From positions 744,001-808,000 of the forward strand of contig NZ_VKKZ01000019.1 of assembly GCF_008271745.1 (NCBI RefSeq): a stretch of 64,000 nucleotides of DNA. The letters are read 5' to 3'. Of the stretch, positions 42,206 through 50,630 are shown piece by piece. The position numbers and the translations under genes are program-made. How positions within the stretch are numbered: the first letter of the stretch is position 1; each line of letters begins with the position of its first letter. Under the pieces are notes generated by a model. The model was not told where the DNA came from. It saw nothing but the letters and a program-made list of their open reading frames with translations, and did no database searches. The DNA comes from Rufibacter glacialis (lineage in GTDB: Bacteria; Bacteroidota; Bacteroidia; Cytophagales; Hymenobacteraceae).

Positions 42206-43036
42206 ATGCCAGCATTAGTACTCAGCGAAATCTACATTTATCCCATCAAATCTTTAGGCGGTATTTCCCTGACTTCAGCGGAGGTGGAAGAAAGAGGCCT
42301 CCAATATGACCGGCGCTGGATGCTGATTGACGACAGTGGCATCTTTCTCACCCAGCGGAAAATAGCCGAGATGGCCCTGCTGCAGGTGGCCCTGAGTCCG
42401 GAGGGCCTGCTGGTGACGCATAAATCCCGCGTCCTGGCTCCTTTGCTGGTTCCCTATGAGGCCAACAGCACCCGCTCTACCCTGGTCACCATCTGGGACG
42501 ATATCTGCTTTGCCTTTATCGTGAGCCCTGAGGCAAACGCTTGGTTTTCAGAAGCGCTGGGGATCAACTGCCGCCTGGTGTACATGCCAGAGAATTCCAT
42601 CAGGTTGATTGACCCTAACTATGCCAAGCACAATGAAAAGGTGAGCTTTTCTGACGGTTACCCATTCCTTATCATCGGGCAGGAGTCGTTGAATGATCTG
42701 AATGCCAGGTTGACAGATCCTGTGCCCATGAACCGGTTCAGACCCAACTTCGTGTTCACTGGCGGGCAGCCCTACGCCGAGGAGCAGTGGAAGACGTTCA
42801 AGATTGGCAATGTCTTGTTCTACGGGGCCAAGCCCTGTGGCCGCTGCAACGTGACCACCATAGACCAAGACACGGCCCAGGCCGGTAAAGAGCCGCTGCA
42901 AACCCTGGCCTCTTACCAGAGCAAGGGCAACAAGGTCATCTTCGGGATGAACCTGATAGGTCTTTCTACGGGAACGGTAGCGGTAGGCGATCCCATCTCG
43001 GTGATGGAAACCGCCTCGGTTTCTGCCTCTATGTAA
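42206..43036 (+). CDS. MOSC domain-containing molybdenum-cofactor protein
   Basis: A 276-aa cytosolic protein with a MOSC N-terminal beta-barrel domain (IYIYPIKSLGG to LDRRWMLIDDSG-like segment, about 8-50) and a MOSC domain (about 120-270). The conserved cysteines sit in KPCGRCNVTTID (about 209-220). It belongs to the YcbX/mARC group, which bind a sulfurated molybdenum cofactor and reduce N-hydroxylated compounds with an electron partner. Unlike YcbX there is no C-terminal 2Fe-2S domain, so it would need a separate donor. It is monocistronic with a good promoter element. A weak hairpin follows at 43046-43078. Confidence 0.88.
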   Translation: MPALVLSEIYIYPIKSLGGISLTSAEVEERGLQYDRRWMLIDDSGIFLTQRKIAEMALLQVALSPEGLLVTHKSRVLAPLLVPYEANSTRSTLVTIWDDICFAFIVSPEANAWFSEALGINCRLVYMPENSIRLIDPNYAKHNEKVSFSDGYPFLIIGQESLNDLNARLTDPVPMNRFRPNFVFTGGQPYAEEQWKTFKIGNVLFYGAKPCGRCNVTTIDQDTAQAGKEPLQTLASYQSKGNKVIFGMNLIGLSTGTVAVGDPISVMETASVSASM

Positions 43037-43045
43037 GGGAAGCAT

Positions 43046-43078
43046 TTTACCGGCAGAATGATAAAAACACCCGGTAAA
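43046..43078. terminator. Weak hairpin after the MOSC gene
   Basis: TTTACCGG (43046-43053) pairs with CCGGTAAA (43071-43078) across a 17-nt loop, 10 nt after the stop codon. There is no T tract, so terminator function is uncertain. Confidence 0.4.
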
Positions 43079-43208
43079 CCAATGGCAGGGCTGTAAGGAC
43101 TTCAGAGGGCAGGAGGTGGAAATAAAAGTAGTGGCGTTAAGGCACTTGCAGCGGGTGTTGTTTCTGCCGTACTTTGTAAGCGAAACGACAGATATCCCCC
43201 TTTTTCCC

Positions 43209-43631
43209 ATGGTGCACACAGATAATGACTATGCCACAACCGGTCATGATGCGGTTTTAGAAGCGGTTTACCTGCTCTACAAACGGCAGGGCACTTCAGC
43301 GGAATTCAGGGAAGCCAACCAAAGAGCAGTGGCTTCTATGGCCAGAACCTCTGTGCAGCGGTTATTCGTAGATGCAAGGCTGATGGGCGTGGTGTCTCCA
43401 GACGACCAGAAGTGGGTGGGCAATTCCATTGTAGAGCAGTTAGCCGCCCGTGCCAAAGGCAGTTATCTCTACATCGCCTTGGTGGTATCTGAGAAAATCT
43501 TCACCAAATTAGCCATTCATGCCATAGAGGAAATCTCCAACGGGAAAGGCATCTGCCTCAACCGGCATTTCTACTCGGTCTCAGAGGCCAAGCATTGGCT
43601 GGCCCGGCAAACCAGAGAGGCAGGCAATTAA
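43209..43631 (+). CDS. SpoIIAA/STAS-like small protein, copy 2
   Basis: A 140-aa soluble protein from ATG 43209; a longer frame from 43116 is open, but its extra 31 residues look non-coding. The fold pattern (a helix, then RLFVDARLMGVVSPDD, a helix, then YLYIALVVSEKIFTKLAIHA and the closing helix SEAKHWLARQ) parallels the proteins at 35925-36332 and 45496-45915. It is more divergent than those two are from each other: the W-x-P segment is replaced. Function is unknown; a regulatory or adaptor role is possible for the fold. It lies 35 nt ahead of an 85-aa unknown gene on the same strand. Confidence 0.65.
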   Translation: MVHTDNDYATTGHDAVLEAVYLLYKRQGTSAEFREANQRAVASMARTSVQRLFVDARLMGVVSPDDQKWVGNSIVEQLAARAKGSYLYIALVVSEKIFTKLAIHAIEEISNGKGICLNRHFYSVSEAKHWLARQTREAGN

Positions 43632-43666
43632 GCCACCTACCGCCAAACCTTTAAGCACCAAGAACC

Positions 43667-43924
43667 ATGACGCAGCACAGCCTTTATTTAGTCACCGCCC
43701 AAGGAGGAGAGCAACTGGACCTCACCTACGCCAAAGAATTGCGCAGTAACAATCTTTTCCCGTTCGGACTGCATAACTATGCCATTTACCGTACCCCGGA
43801 GGGCGTGTACGTGAAGGCCACTAACTCAGACAATCCCAACCTTATGCTGGACCAGTACGAGGTCATTGAGGAGGCCGCCGCCCGGGGCTATTCCCATCCG
43901 CACCAGCGGGTGGAAGAAGAGTAG
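43667..43924 (+). CDS. Hypothetical 85-aa protein
   Basis: An 85-aa small soluble protein that I do not recognise. It starts MTQHSLYLVTAQGGEQ and is rich in Tyr and acidic residues, with a strand-like centre (FPFGLHNYAIYRTPEGVYVKAT) and an acidic C-terminal helix (DQYEVIEEAAARGYS). There is no signal peptide, cysteine or membrane segment. The codon pattern is like that of the neighbours, which supports a real gene, and it follows the SpoIIAA-like gene by 35 nt. A hairpin follows at 43957-44006. Function unknown. Confidence 0.65.
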   Translation: MTQHSLYLVTAQGGEQLDLTYAKELRSNNLFPFGLHNYAIYRTPEGVYVKATNSDNPNLMLDQYEVIEEAAARGYSHPHQRVEEE

Positions 43925-43956
43925 GTCACTGTTACCTGGCACGCCTTCCTGCGTAA

Positions 43957-44006
43957 AACAACCCGGTTGGGGCAGATCAAACTTTATCTGCCTTAACCGG
44001 GTTGTT
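43957..44006. terminator. Hairpin after the 85-aa gene
   Basis: AACAACCCGGTT (43957-43968) pairs perfectly with AACCGGGTTGTT (43995-44006). Inside is a second stem, GGCAGAT with ATCTGCC. There is no T-run, but it lies 33 nt after a stop and just before the next gene. Confidence 0.65.
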
Positions 44007-44025
44007 CATGTAAAGCGATAGACGC

Positions 44026-45390
44026 ATGCGAATTATAACTATTCCTCCCCCGCGATTTCCTTTCTTGGTGCTAGTGCTGGGGTTGTTCCTGTTGACGGCC
44101 TGTAGTCCGCAAAACACGTTGAAAGGCGTTTTTGAGAAGAAAACCCCTTATGAGAAGTACCAGGCGGGCCTGAAAGAAGCCAAACTGGATCAGACCGCGC
44201 TGGGCCAGCAGTGGCTGGCGGCCGGCGAACGCGCGCTGCAGCAAGCGGTTCCGGTCTCCCTGCCTTTTAAAGAGACAGGGTATTTCCCGGCAGAAAAACC
44301 CATGGCCGCCAGTTACCGGTTTACGGTCAAGCAAGGGCAGAAAGTGGCCGTGAAAGTAGAAACCCAAGGCCAGCAGGTGCCCCAGGTGTTCATAGACCTG
44401 TTTGAGGCCGACCCTACCCAGGCGTCGGTCCCCAAACAGGTGGCCTACGCAGACACCACGGCCCAAAGCCTGGAGTATGAGGTGGAAGAGGAGCTGCCGC
44501 ATCTGGTGCGGCTCCAGCCAGAGCTTTTACGGAGCGGGCAGTACACCGTCACTATTGAAACCATGCCCATTCTGGCTTTTCCGGTGCAAGGCAAAGACAG
44601 CCGGGCCGTGCAGAGCTATTGGGGCGCGGAACGCGATGCCGGCGCGCGGCGGCACGAGGGCATTGATATTTTCGCGGCCCGCAATACCCCGGTGGTAGCC
44701 GCGGTGGAAGGCGTGGTGACCCGGGTGAACGAAACGCCCATTGGCGGGAAAGTGGTGTGGCTTTCTGACCTGAAACGTCAGCAGAGCCTGTATTATGCCC
44801 ACTTAGACAGCCAGCTGGTGCAGCCTGGGCAACGGGTTTCCGTTGGAGATACCTTGGGGCTGATGGGCAACACCGGCAACGCCAGAACCACCGCGCCGCA
44901 CCTGCACTTCGGGATTTACCGGTTTGGGCAGGGGGCGGTAGACCCTTTCCCCTACGTGCACCAAAGTCGCACCAAACCAGCCTCGCTGCAGGCAGATGAA
45001 AAAAGGTTCGGGGATTGGGTGCGGGTAGCAAAAGCCAACACTACCTTGCGCGAAGCCCCGGCTTCCTCCGCTACACCCATCCTCACCCTTTCCAAACACG
45101 TTCCGTTGCAGGTGTTGGCTGGCTCTGCCAATTGGTACCGGGTCATGCTGCCCAACGGACAGCAAGGCTACCTGGCCGCCTCCCTGGTAGAAAACCTGGA
45201 GAAGCCCCTGCAGACTGTTCGGCTGCGCCGGGAAGCCCCGCTCTTAGATGCCTCTTCAGCGTTGGCGGCCGCCCAGAAGAGCCTGGCGGCTGATTCCATG
45301 GTGCAGGTGCTGGCCAAGCAGGAAGACTTTTGGCTGGTATCAGAAACGAACGGGGCTACCGGCTGGATTCCCGCGGAAGCGGCCAGATAG
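44026..45390 (+). CDS. M23 family metallopeptidase lipoprotein with SH3 repeats
   Basis: A 454-aa envelope peptidase that should cut peptidoglycan crosslinks. The signal peptide ends in lipobox LLTAC (Cys about 25). An N-terminal beta-rich domain (about 70-185) precedes the LytM/M23 domain (about 195-310), with the zinc ligands in RRHEGIDIF (His/Asp about 210) and HLHFGIY (about 291). TGNARTTAPHLHFG is the classical second motif. Two SH3-like domains follow (about 325-385 and 390-450; VRVAKANTTLREAPASS and VRLRREAPLLDASS starts), likely binding the cell wall. All metal ligands are present. It is monocistronic. Confidence 0.93.
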   Translation: MRIITIPPPRFPFLVLVLGLFLLTACSPQNTLKGVFEKKTPYEKYQAGLKEAKLDQTALGQQWLAAGERALQQAVPVSLPFKETGYFPAEKPMAASYRFTVKQGQKVAVKVETQGQQVPQVFIDLFEADPTQASVPKQVAYADTTAQSLEYEVEEELPHLVRLQPELLRSGQYTVTIETMPILAFPVQGKDSRAVQSYWGAERDAGARRHEGIDIFAARNTPVVAAVEGVVTRVNETPIGGKVVWLSDLKRQQSLYYAHLDSQLVQPGQRVSVGDTLGLMGNTGNARTTAPHLHFGIYRFGQGAVDPFPYVHQSRTKPASLQADEKRFGDWVRVAKANTTLREAPASSATPILTLSKHVPLQVLAGSANWYRVMLPNGQQGYLAASLVENLEKPLQTVRLRREAPLLDASSALAAAQKSLAADSMVQVLAKQEDFWLVSETNGATGWIPAEAAR

Positions 45391-45495
45391 AGATCTTCCT
45401 GCCTAAGTTGAACTTATAAGGTGCTAGACCGTACCTGTCAATGACAGACAACCTTCCTGAAACAACCCACACGTACAACTATGTAAATAATAGGT

Positions 45496-45915
45496 ATGGC
45501 CAATATATGGGCGGTTACCAGTGCGCACTCCTATATCTCCCTTGCCTTTGAGGAGGACCAGGATTGGGTTTATGTTAAATGGAGCGGTCACATAGATGCC
45601 GACGATGTGGTGGCGGCGGCCACTACCTACCTCACCGTACAACAGGAAAAACGGTTCCCCAAGCTCTTGAATGACAAAAGTGAGGTGACCGGAGAATGGG
45701 AAGGGGCCAATGACTGGTTGGAGTTTGACTGGATGCCTCAGGTAGAGACCACCGGCTTGAAATACTTTGCTTTGGTGCTCTCCCGTGACATGCACGGCCT
45801 GGTGACTGCGCAGGATTTAAAGCGGCGGCTAGGCGATAGGTGCCAGGTGGGCTTGTTCTATGACTTGCCTTCTGCCCAGGAATGGCTTGCTTCTTTTGCC
45901 ACCACTCCTGGGTAA
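45496..45915 (+). CDS. SpoIIAA/STAS-like small protein, copy 3
   Basis: A 139-aa soluble protein, closest by eye to copy 1 at 35925-36332. Both share VKWSGHI/SKWKGHL, then KLLNDKSEVTGEW/KLLDNHLEVRGLW, then the W/DWxP segment, then LKYFALVLSRD/LEYHAFVFSTS, ending AQEWLASF/AEKWLKSF. The fold order (strand, helix, strand, helix, strand, helix) fits SpoIIAA-like/STAS domains. The phosphorylatable serine of true anti-anti-sigma factors is not obvious, so a different regulatory role is likely. It lies alone between the M23 peptidase and a convergent lipoprotein gene. Confidence 0.7.
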   Translation: MANIWAVTSAHSYISLAFEEDQDWVYVKWSGHIDADDVVAAATTYLTVQQEKRFPKLLNDKSEVTGEWEGANDWLEFDWMPQVETTGLKYFALVLSRDMHGLVTAQDLKRRLGDRCQVGLFYDLPSAQEWLASFATTPG

Positions 45916-45947
45916 GGCCAAGGTACGTTATTAAATCAATCTAGCTT

Positions 45948-46622
45948 TTACTGTTTCATTTCCCGGTACAGGTCTTTGGCGTCTTTGCCGGCTTCCAGCG
46001 TGAGGTATTCGGCCTGCAGGGCCTTGATCTTTAGTTTGTCATTAGTCGGGATCTGGGCTTCCACCAGGTCTTTTTTCTCGTTCAGCCGGCGGTAGATGGC
46101 ATCTACATAATCCCAGTCAGAGGCGGTCCAGGTGGTGCGGCGCTGGCGCACGTTCTGCAGGAACTGGGTGTACACGTCGCGCATCTGGTCAGCGGGTATC
46201 TGCACTTCCAGGGCGTTGGGCGTCCCGAAAAGCTCTGTCTCTATGCGGCGCAGGGTTTCCTGGTGCAGGGGCACCTCGCCGCGCTGCTGGTTCCGGGCCT
46301 CCCAGTTCTCGTACTTTCTCCGCAGTTCTTTATATTCTTCCTTTGATTTCTCAGAAAGGCTGTCTAAACGGGTGTCTAGTTGAGAGGAGCGTTGCTTGAA
46401 CTCTTCCCGCACCTTGGGGCCTTTCTCCAGCAGGGTGCTGTCTGTTTTCTCGGTTTTGTCTTTCACCCACTCCCGTAGCTCGGCCAGGTCTGCCTCTGCC
46501 CGGTTCTGAGGCTGGTTGTTGGGGTCATTGTTGGAAGGGGAGGTGCGTTCACAGGCGGTGCCGCCCAGTAGTACCAGAAAAAGCGCACCAGTCGCCGTAT
46601 AGTTTGAGGGTTTGCGCATCAT
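45948..46622 (-). CDS. Coiled-coil lipoprotein, copy A
   Basis: A 224-aa predicted lipoprotein (signal ALFLVLLGGTAC, Cys about 24), with a Asn/Pro-rich linker followed by a largely helical, charged body (about 42-224). It is paralogous to the protein at 54158-54850. Shared positions include L(R/K)EWV, then (L/F)xxLSExSK(E/R)E(Y/F)xELRxK/Kxx, then EVPL, then FLQNVRxxRxxWTxxDWDYxD and KIxxLxxE(Y/F)xTL. The family resembles the DUF6565-type proteins of Cytophagales. The WDYxD motif is unusual and conserved between the copies. It probably faces the periplasm. Function unknown. A terminator of the upstream kinase gene separates it. Confidence 0.75.
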   Translation of the reverse strand: MMRKPSNYTATGALFLVLLGGTACERTSPSNNDPNNQPQNRAEADLAELREWVKDKTEKTDSTLLEKGPKVREEFKQRSSQLDTRLDSLSEKSKEEYKELRRKYENWEARNQQRGEVPLHQETLRRIETELFGTPNALEVQIPADQMRDVYTQFLQNVRQRRTTWTASDWDYVDAIYRRLNEKKDLVEAQIPTNDKLKIKALQAEYLTLEAGKDAKDLYREMKQ

Positions 46623-46719
46623 ATTTATTTTTTGCTATGTATACGCAATTCTTCAGGATTGGTGGTGTTCAGGAAAAACGGAGCCCGAAACGGAAGTAGA
46701 GGAGGCCCGAAAAGAGAAA

Positions 46720-46761
46720 GGTGTTTCAGGGTCTGTTTCAAAAAACAAGCCCTGAAACACC
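46720..46761 (-). terminator. Terminator of the deoxynucleoside kinase gene
   Basis: GGTGTTTCAGGG (46720-46731) pairs perfectly with CCCTGAAACACC (46750-46761). Read on the minus strand it is followed by TTTCTCTTTT. An inner TGTTT/AAACA pair repeats the recurring intergenic motif. Confidence 0.75.
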
Positions 46762-46797
46762 CTTGGTTCAGTGGTTCAGACGGTTCTGCCTGGCGGT

Positions 46798-47412
46798 TTA
46801 GAACAACCCGAAAAGCTCAATGTTGATGCGGTCAATGATCTCGCCCAGGTCCTCGGGCTTTTGCACAAAATCCATGTGGTTCACGTCTATGACCAGCAGT
46901 TTCCCGTGCTTGTATCCGGCAATCCATTGCTCATAGTGCTCATTGAGGTTCTTGAGGTAGGCCAGCGAGATATTGTCTTCATAGTCGCGGCCCCGTTTCT
47001 GGATCTGCTCAATGAGTTTAGGGAGGTCTGCTTTCAGGTACACCAACAGGTCTGGGGCCTTCACCAGCCGGGTCATGGACTGGAAGAGGTTGAAGTAGTT
47101 CTGGTAGTCGCGGTCGCTCATCATGCCGGACTGGTGCAGGTTCTTGGCGAAGATGAAGGCATCTTCATAGATGGTGCGGTCCTGGATAACCCCATTGGTG
47201 CGTTCATTGATCTTGAGCACCTGGTTGAACCGGTTGTTCAGGAAGAAAACCTGTAGATGGAACGCCCAGCGGGGCATGTCTTCATAAAAGTCTTTGAGGT
47301 AGGGGTTGTCATCTACGGCTTCCAGAAAAACCTCCCATTTATAATGTTGGGCCAGTTTAGTGGCTAGCGTGGTTTTTCCTGCTCCAATGTTGCCTACTAT
47401 TGCAATATGCAT
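46798..47412 (-). CDS. Deoxynucleoside kinase (dAK/dGK family)
   Basis: A 204-aa cytosolic kinase that phosphorylates deoxynucleosides for salvage. The P-loop is GNIGAGKTT at residues about 7-15. The substrate-binding segment (EAVDDNPYLKDFYED, about 31-45), the HLQVFFLNNRF segment and the DRTIYEDAFIFAKN motif (about 88, DR(S/T)xYED) place it in the dNK/Dck family. Length matches bacterial members. A minus-strand TAnnTTTG (TACTTTTG) lies 33 nt upstream. The substrate preference (dA, dG or dC) cannot be read from sequence. Confidence 0.92.
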   Translation of the reverse strand: MHIAIVGNIGAGKTTLATKLAQHYKWEVFLEAVDDNPYLKDFYEDMPRWAFHLQVFFLNNRFNQVLKINERTNGVIQDRTIYEDAFIFAKNLHQSGMMSDRDYQNYFNLFQSMTRLVKAPDLLVYLKADLPKLIEQIQKRGRDYEDNISLAYLKNLNEHYEQWIAGYKHGKLLVIDVNHMDFVQKPEDLGEIIDRINIELFGLF

Positions 47413-47444
47413 GGGTTGTCTCTACTGTTGTTAAACGCGAGCCG

Positions 47445-47452
47445 CAAAAGTA
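47445..47452 (-). promoter_or_regulatory. Bacteroidota-type -7 element for the kinase gene
   Basis: The plus-strand CAAAAGTA is TACTTTTG on the minus strand, an exact TAnnTTTG match 33 nt upstream of the deoxynucleoside kinase start. No clear -33 TTTG is visible. Confidence 0.5.
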
Positions 47453-47508
47453 CGGCTTTGCCTTCAGATTTCTGGCAGCGGAAAAAAGATAGGCTTGAAA
47501 AAGTAGCG

Positions 47509-48549
47509 CTATGACAGCGTGTTGCTTACCCATTCCACCACATTCATGAGAGAGAACCGTATTTTGGTGAGCAGGAGGTCTTTTTCCTGTAAGGTGCCTT
47601 TCTTCCAGGCTTTCTGTTCCTGCTTGAGTTGGCTTTTCTCGGTTTTGGTACGGGGCGTAGGAAGCAATTTTTCCAGGTCTGGCTTGCCGCCGTCTACCCA
47701 GCAGGTGTACCAGAAAGAACTGGTCTGCTCTGCCGCGGCGCGCATACGGTCCTGTACCATGGTACCCAGCGCCTGGTTATAGGCGGTACTGAAGGCGTCT
47801 GTATAGCTTTTGCGGGTGCGCCCGTTGCGTTCGGTGACTATGTATTTGGTGTCTTGGGTGAAAGTCTCGCTTACCTGCTTTTCTAGGGCCAGTACCTTAG
47901 GCACCAGCAGGTGCGAGGCCTTGATCACGTTCCAGATCTCTTGCTGCGGGTTTGGGAGGTAACGGGCCTTGTTATGTTGCAGGGAGTAAGAGGAGAGGTT
48001 CTGCTCGGGCAGCTTGGATTCCCAGAGGCTGTGCAACCCATGCTGGCCGGTGAGTTGCCCGTCATAGTTCAGGCTGGTGTGCAGCGGCACGTGGGCGTCT
48101 TGAATGTAATGGGCCAGGTCTGCAGAGTAATACAGAATGCTATCAGTGTCTTTCCGGAAGAAGGCCTGGGTGAGGCGCTCTTTCAGTTTCAGGATCTGCC
48201 ACGGCACCACCCCATACTTCTGCAACGTGTCTGCGCTGTATTTGGCGGCGGCCTGGGTATACACCTGGGGCATTTCCTCCAACGGGTTCGCCCCGAAAGC
48301 CTCCAGGTCTATGAAGTGCCGGGGTGCTTCCTGGGGGTCATGGTCCCGGCGTTCATCAGGCCGCACCGAAGTCTCCACCAGAAGCGCCATGTGCCGGTGG
48401 TAAAACCCCTGCATGTCTTTGGGCAACCCGTAAATGGCCAGTTGCTGAATAACTTTGTGGCCGAAGAACCCCCAGCTATATCCAATCCCTGAGCAGAGGA
48501 AGAGAAGCCCAAGCGTCAATAGTACTTTACGGGGTGAGTTGCGAATCAT
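47509..48549 (-). CDS. Zinc-dependent phospholipase C / S1-P1-like protein
   Basis: A 346-aa exported protein of the zinc-dependent phospholipase C/S1-P1 nuclease superfamily. After a signal peptide (LLTLGLLFLCSGIGYS, cleavage near 26) the mature N-terminus begins WGFFGHK, where Trp1 and the following His are zinc ligands. Further His/Asp ligands lie in RHFIDLEAFG (about 78), YYSADLAHYIQDAHVPLH (about 140-157) and GQHGLHSLWE (about 167-176). These fit the three-zinc site. Whether it hydrolyses phospholipids or nucleic acids is open. It lies upstream of the deoxynucleoside kinase gene on the same strand, but a promoter between suggests separate control. Confidence 0.88.
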   Translation of the reverse strand: MIRNSPRKVLLTLGLLFLCSGIGYSWGFFGHKVIQQLAIYGLPKDMQGFYHRHMALLVETSVRPDERRDHDPQEAPRHFIDLEAFGANPLEEMPQVYTQAAAKYSADTLQKYGVVPWQILKLKERLTQAFFRKDTDSILYYSADLAHYIQDAHVPLHTSLNYDGQLTGQHGLHSLWESKLPEQNLSSYSLQHNKARYLPNPQQEIWNVIKASHLLVPKVLALEKQVSETFTQDTKYIVTERNGRTRKSYTDAFSTAYNQALGTMVQDRMRAAAEQTSSFWYTCWVDGGKPDLEKLLPTPRTKTEKSQLKQEQKAWKKGTLQEKDLLLTKIRFSLMNVVEWVSNTLS

Positions 48550-48618
48550 AAATATATAAATTTACAATGTTTCACGGAATCAGAATAAATCTGTAGCCGG
48601 TTGGTTAATCGGCGCTTT

Positions 48619-49143
48619 CTACTTGGGGGATAGTAGGTTTAAGTGCATAATGTAGTCATTAAGCATGAATTGGGCAAAAGGAAGATCTACAATTTGTGAA
48701 ATTTTAAATCCGTGCTTTAAATAAAAGTGCTGGGCAGGGTTTTCCCTATGCACATTAAGTTCTAATTCTGCTCCCCCAAGGTCCTTTACCCTTTGTGTCA
48801 CTTCTTGGAGAAGTCGTTTGCCAAATCCATGTCCCTGAAAGGCCGGGTGAATGTACAGTTTGTTCAATTTATACAAGTGCGTAGCCGGATTAAGGCAGGA
48901 ATAGGCCGCAAAAGCAGCTGGTTCACCCTCCGCCCGCAGCAACAGGAACGTCTGTCCCTCTGCCATCTGCTTCTCCAGGGCTTCCAGGGAATACACTTGG
49001 GCTAACATAAACTCAATCTGCTCCTTGGCCAGGATGTTCTGGTAGGTAGGGTACCAGGTGGCATGGGCCAGTTGATGGATGATGGCCGCGTCTGTGGTGG
49101 TTTGGATCTCAATGCGCGGGGCGTTTGGCAGGGACGGTGTCAT
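48619..49143 (-). CDS. GNAT family N-acetyltransferase
   Basis: A 174-aa acetyltransferase. The acetyl-CoA loop is HPAFQGHGFGKRLLQEV (about 98-114, Q/RxxGxG/A form). LYKLNKLYIHP is the preceding strand, and ELNVHRENPAQHFYLKHGF is the C-terminal substrate-site region. An N-terminal helix (TYQNILAKEQIEFML) resembles PaiA-like and polyamine/peptide acetyltransferases. It is cytosolic. It appears monocistronic, 69 nt from the divergent-looking phospholipase gene, and its acceptor is unknown. Confidence 0.9.
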   Translation of the reverse strand: MTPSLPNAPRIEIQTTTDAAIIHQLAHATWYPTYQNILAKEQIEFMLAQVYSLEALEKQMAEGQTFLLLRAEGEPAAFAAYSCLNPATHLYKLNKLYIHPAFQGHGFGKRLLQEVTQRVKDLGGAELELNVHRENPAQHFYLKHGFKISQIVDLPFAQFMLNDYIMHLNLLSPK

Positions 49144-49540
49144 AACGAATAAGTGCGAAGTGAATGTTGAATTGCTTGTAACGGGTCAACTATGGCAGAC
49201 TTTAACCAGTTCTAGATAACTTCTCTGATAGCAAAAAACAAAGGTAGCGGCCGTAGCCACGAAAACACAAGGAATCGGTTAATCCTCTTCATTCCTTACC
49301 TCTTCAGCCCTTAGAAAGATCTCTGGGCGGTTTAAAAACCGATGCCTCAGGAGAGCGGCTGTAACCGTTATTTGTCAGGGTGGAGTGGGAATAGGCGGCT
49401 AGGGCAGGAGCTTTGGGTGGATCTATAAAGGCAAGCGTTTTTCCCCCGTTTTCTGAAAATGCCCCTTTAACAAGAGAGGTCCCTCACCCACGTGGAAAAC
49501 GGGCAAGGGACCTCCAATAAGTTAAAAAACGAAAGATGCG
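49144..49540. other. Intergenic region between GNAT and beta-barrel genes
   Basis: About 400 nt without a gene. It contains the likely terminator of the upstream region at 49476-49514 (GAGGTCCCT with AGGGACCTC). I find no exact -7 element and no RNA gene. Confidence 0.4.
49476..49514. terminator. Hairpin next to the beta-barrel gene
   Basis: A 9-bp perfect stem with a 21-nt loop lying 27 nt past the stop of the minus-strand beta-barrel gene. The minus-strand tail is TCTTGTTAAAG. Moderate terminator candidate. Confidence 0.5.
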
Positions 49541-50098
49541 TTATCTGAATTTATACCCCAATGACAGTTGGAAGACGTTGTTGGTGTGGTCAATGCCGCT
49601 GTCGCTGTCGTCGCGAGTATCAGATAAGCCCAGGTTGTAGCGCGCCGATACTTGCCAGGCGGCTACATCATAGCCTAATCCCAGGGCCACGGCTGCGTCA
49701 TAGCGGTTCGTGTGTTCAGTGATGTCCAGGGAATGCTTGCCTTCTTCCCGCTTCGCCGATAATAAGATGCCGAACTGTGGGCCTACCTGGGCATGAAGTC
49801 CGCCCGCGATAGTGCCTTTGAAGATAAGCGGCACATTCAGGTAATGGTAGGTGAAGGTGTACGGGTGAATCTCCACGCCTTGTAAGGAATACAAAACTTC
49901 GGGCTGCAGCGCGAACCGGCTGGAGATAGGGGTAGAGGCAAAACCGCCAAAATGCGCCCCAATTCTGGGGTCAATATCCGCATTGGGCACCCGAATGGTA
50001 GAGACGTTCAAGCCTCCCTTGATTCCTAGGCTGGTTTGGGCCTGGGCGCCCACTACGCAAGCGAGCACCAAGGCTCCGGCTATCAATAGTTTTCTCAT
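49541..50098 (-). CDS. Outer-membrane beta-barrel protein (PorT-like)
   Basis: A 185-aa small outer-membrane barrel of the PorT/OMP_b-brl_2 type. A signal peptide (MRKLLIAGALVLACVVGAQA, cleavage after AQA) is followed by SLGIKGGLNVST, the typical opening. Alternating strands then include RFALQPEVLYSLQGVE, YLNVPLIFKG, LHAQVGPQFG and the final FQLSLGYKFR with a terminal aromatic-Arg end. About eight strands can be counted. The role is unknown; such proteins may be porins or scaffolds. Confidence 0.9.
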   Translation of the reverse strand: MRKLLIAGALVLACVVGAQAQTSLGIKGGLNVSTIRVPNADIDPRIGAHFGGFASTPISSRFALQPEVLYSLQGVEIHPYTFTYHYLNVPLIFKGTIAGGLHAQVGPQFGILLSAKREEGKHSLDITEHTNRYDAAVALGLGYDVAAWQVSARYNLGLSDTRDDSDSGIDHTNNVFQLSLGYKFR

Positions 50099-50630
50099 AA
50101 GAATAGTACTCTGTTAAAAATATGAAAGGTACGGCAATAATCCCGGAAGGATGCCTTTCGCGGAAAAGGGTACCAAATCTCCTGCCATGGCCACCTCCTT
50201 AACGGCTATTTATTAAAAAACCGTGTGCTCCAGGGGTAGATCTTCCAAAGGGCGGGCTTCTCTGCAAGAGCCCCGCTTATCTAGTACTCCCTTTTTGCTC
50301 CAAAGAATGGAGAAAGCGGATGAAGGATGGTGCCTTTTTTTGATGGGGGTTGGTTTAAGCCCTAGAGCAGCGGAAAACCCCAATGATATTTTTACTGTCT
50401 TTTTTGAAACCTTGCCTAAAAGGAGCCGTTAAAGAAGGTATAACAATTGGTTAAATAGTGTAAGCTGGCCAGATGGAGTGAAAAGCTAGGCTGAATTGCC
50501 TGGAGTTGAAACTTATGAAGATAAGCCGAACTGGTTTAGTAGTAAGGGATACTCTAGTAGTACGCTTGGTAAGACAACGGCGAAAGCCAACATCAGGAAA
50601 AGCATTGATTACGTTATTAAACCAATATTA

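Noticed and set aside
43116..43208. Longer N-terminus of the SpoIIAA-like protein, copy 2
   Set aside because: The 31 extra residues look non-coding, and the fold match starts after Met at 43209.
45436..45449. CTGTCAATGACAG palindrome
   Set aside because: It is a 5-bp stem with a short spacer and no neighbour that suggests a regulator, so it is likely chance.
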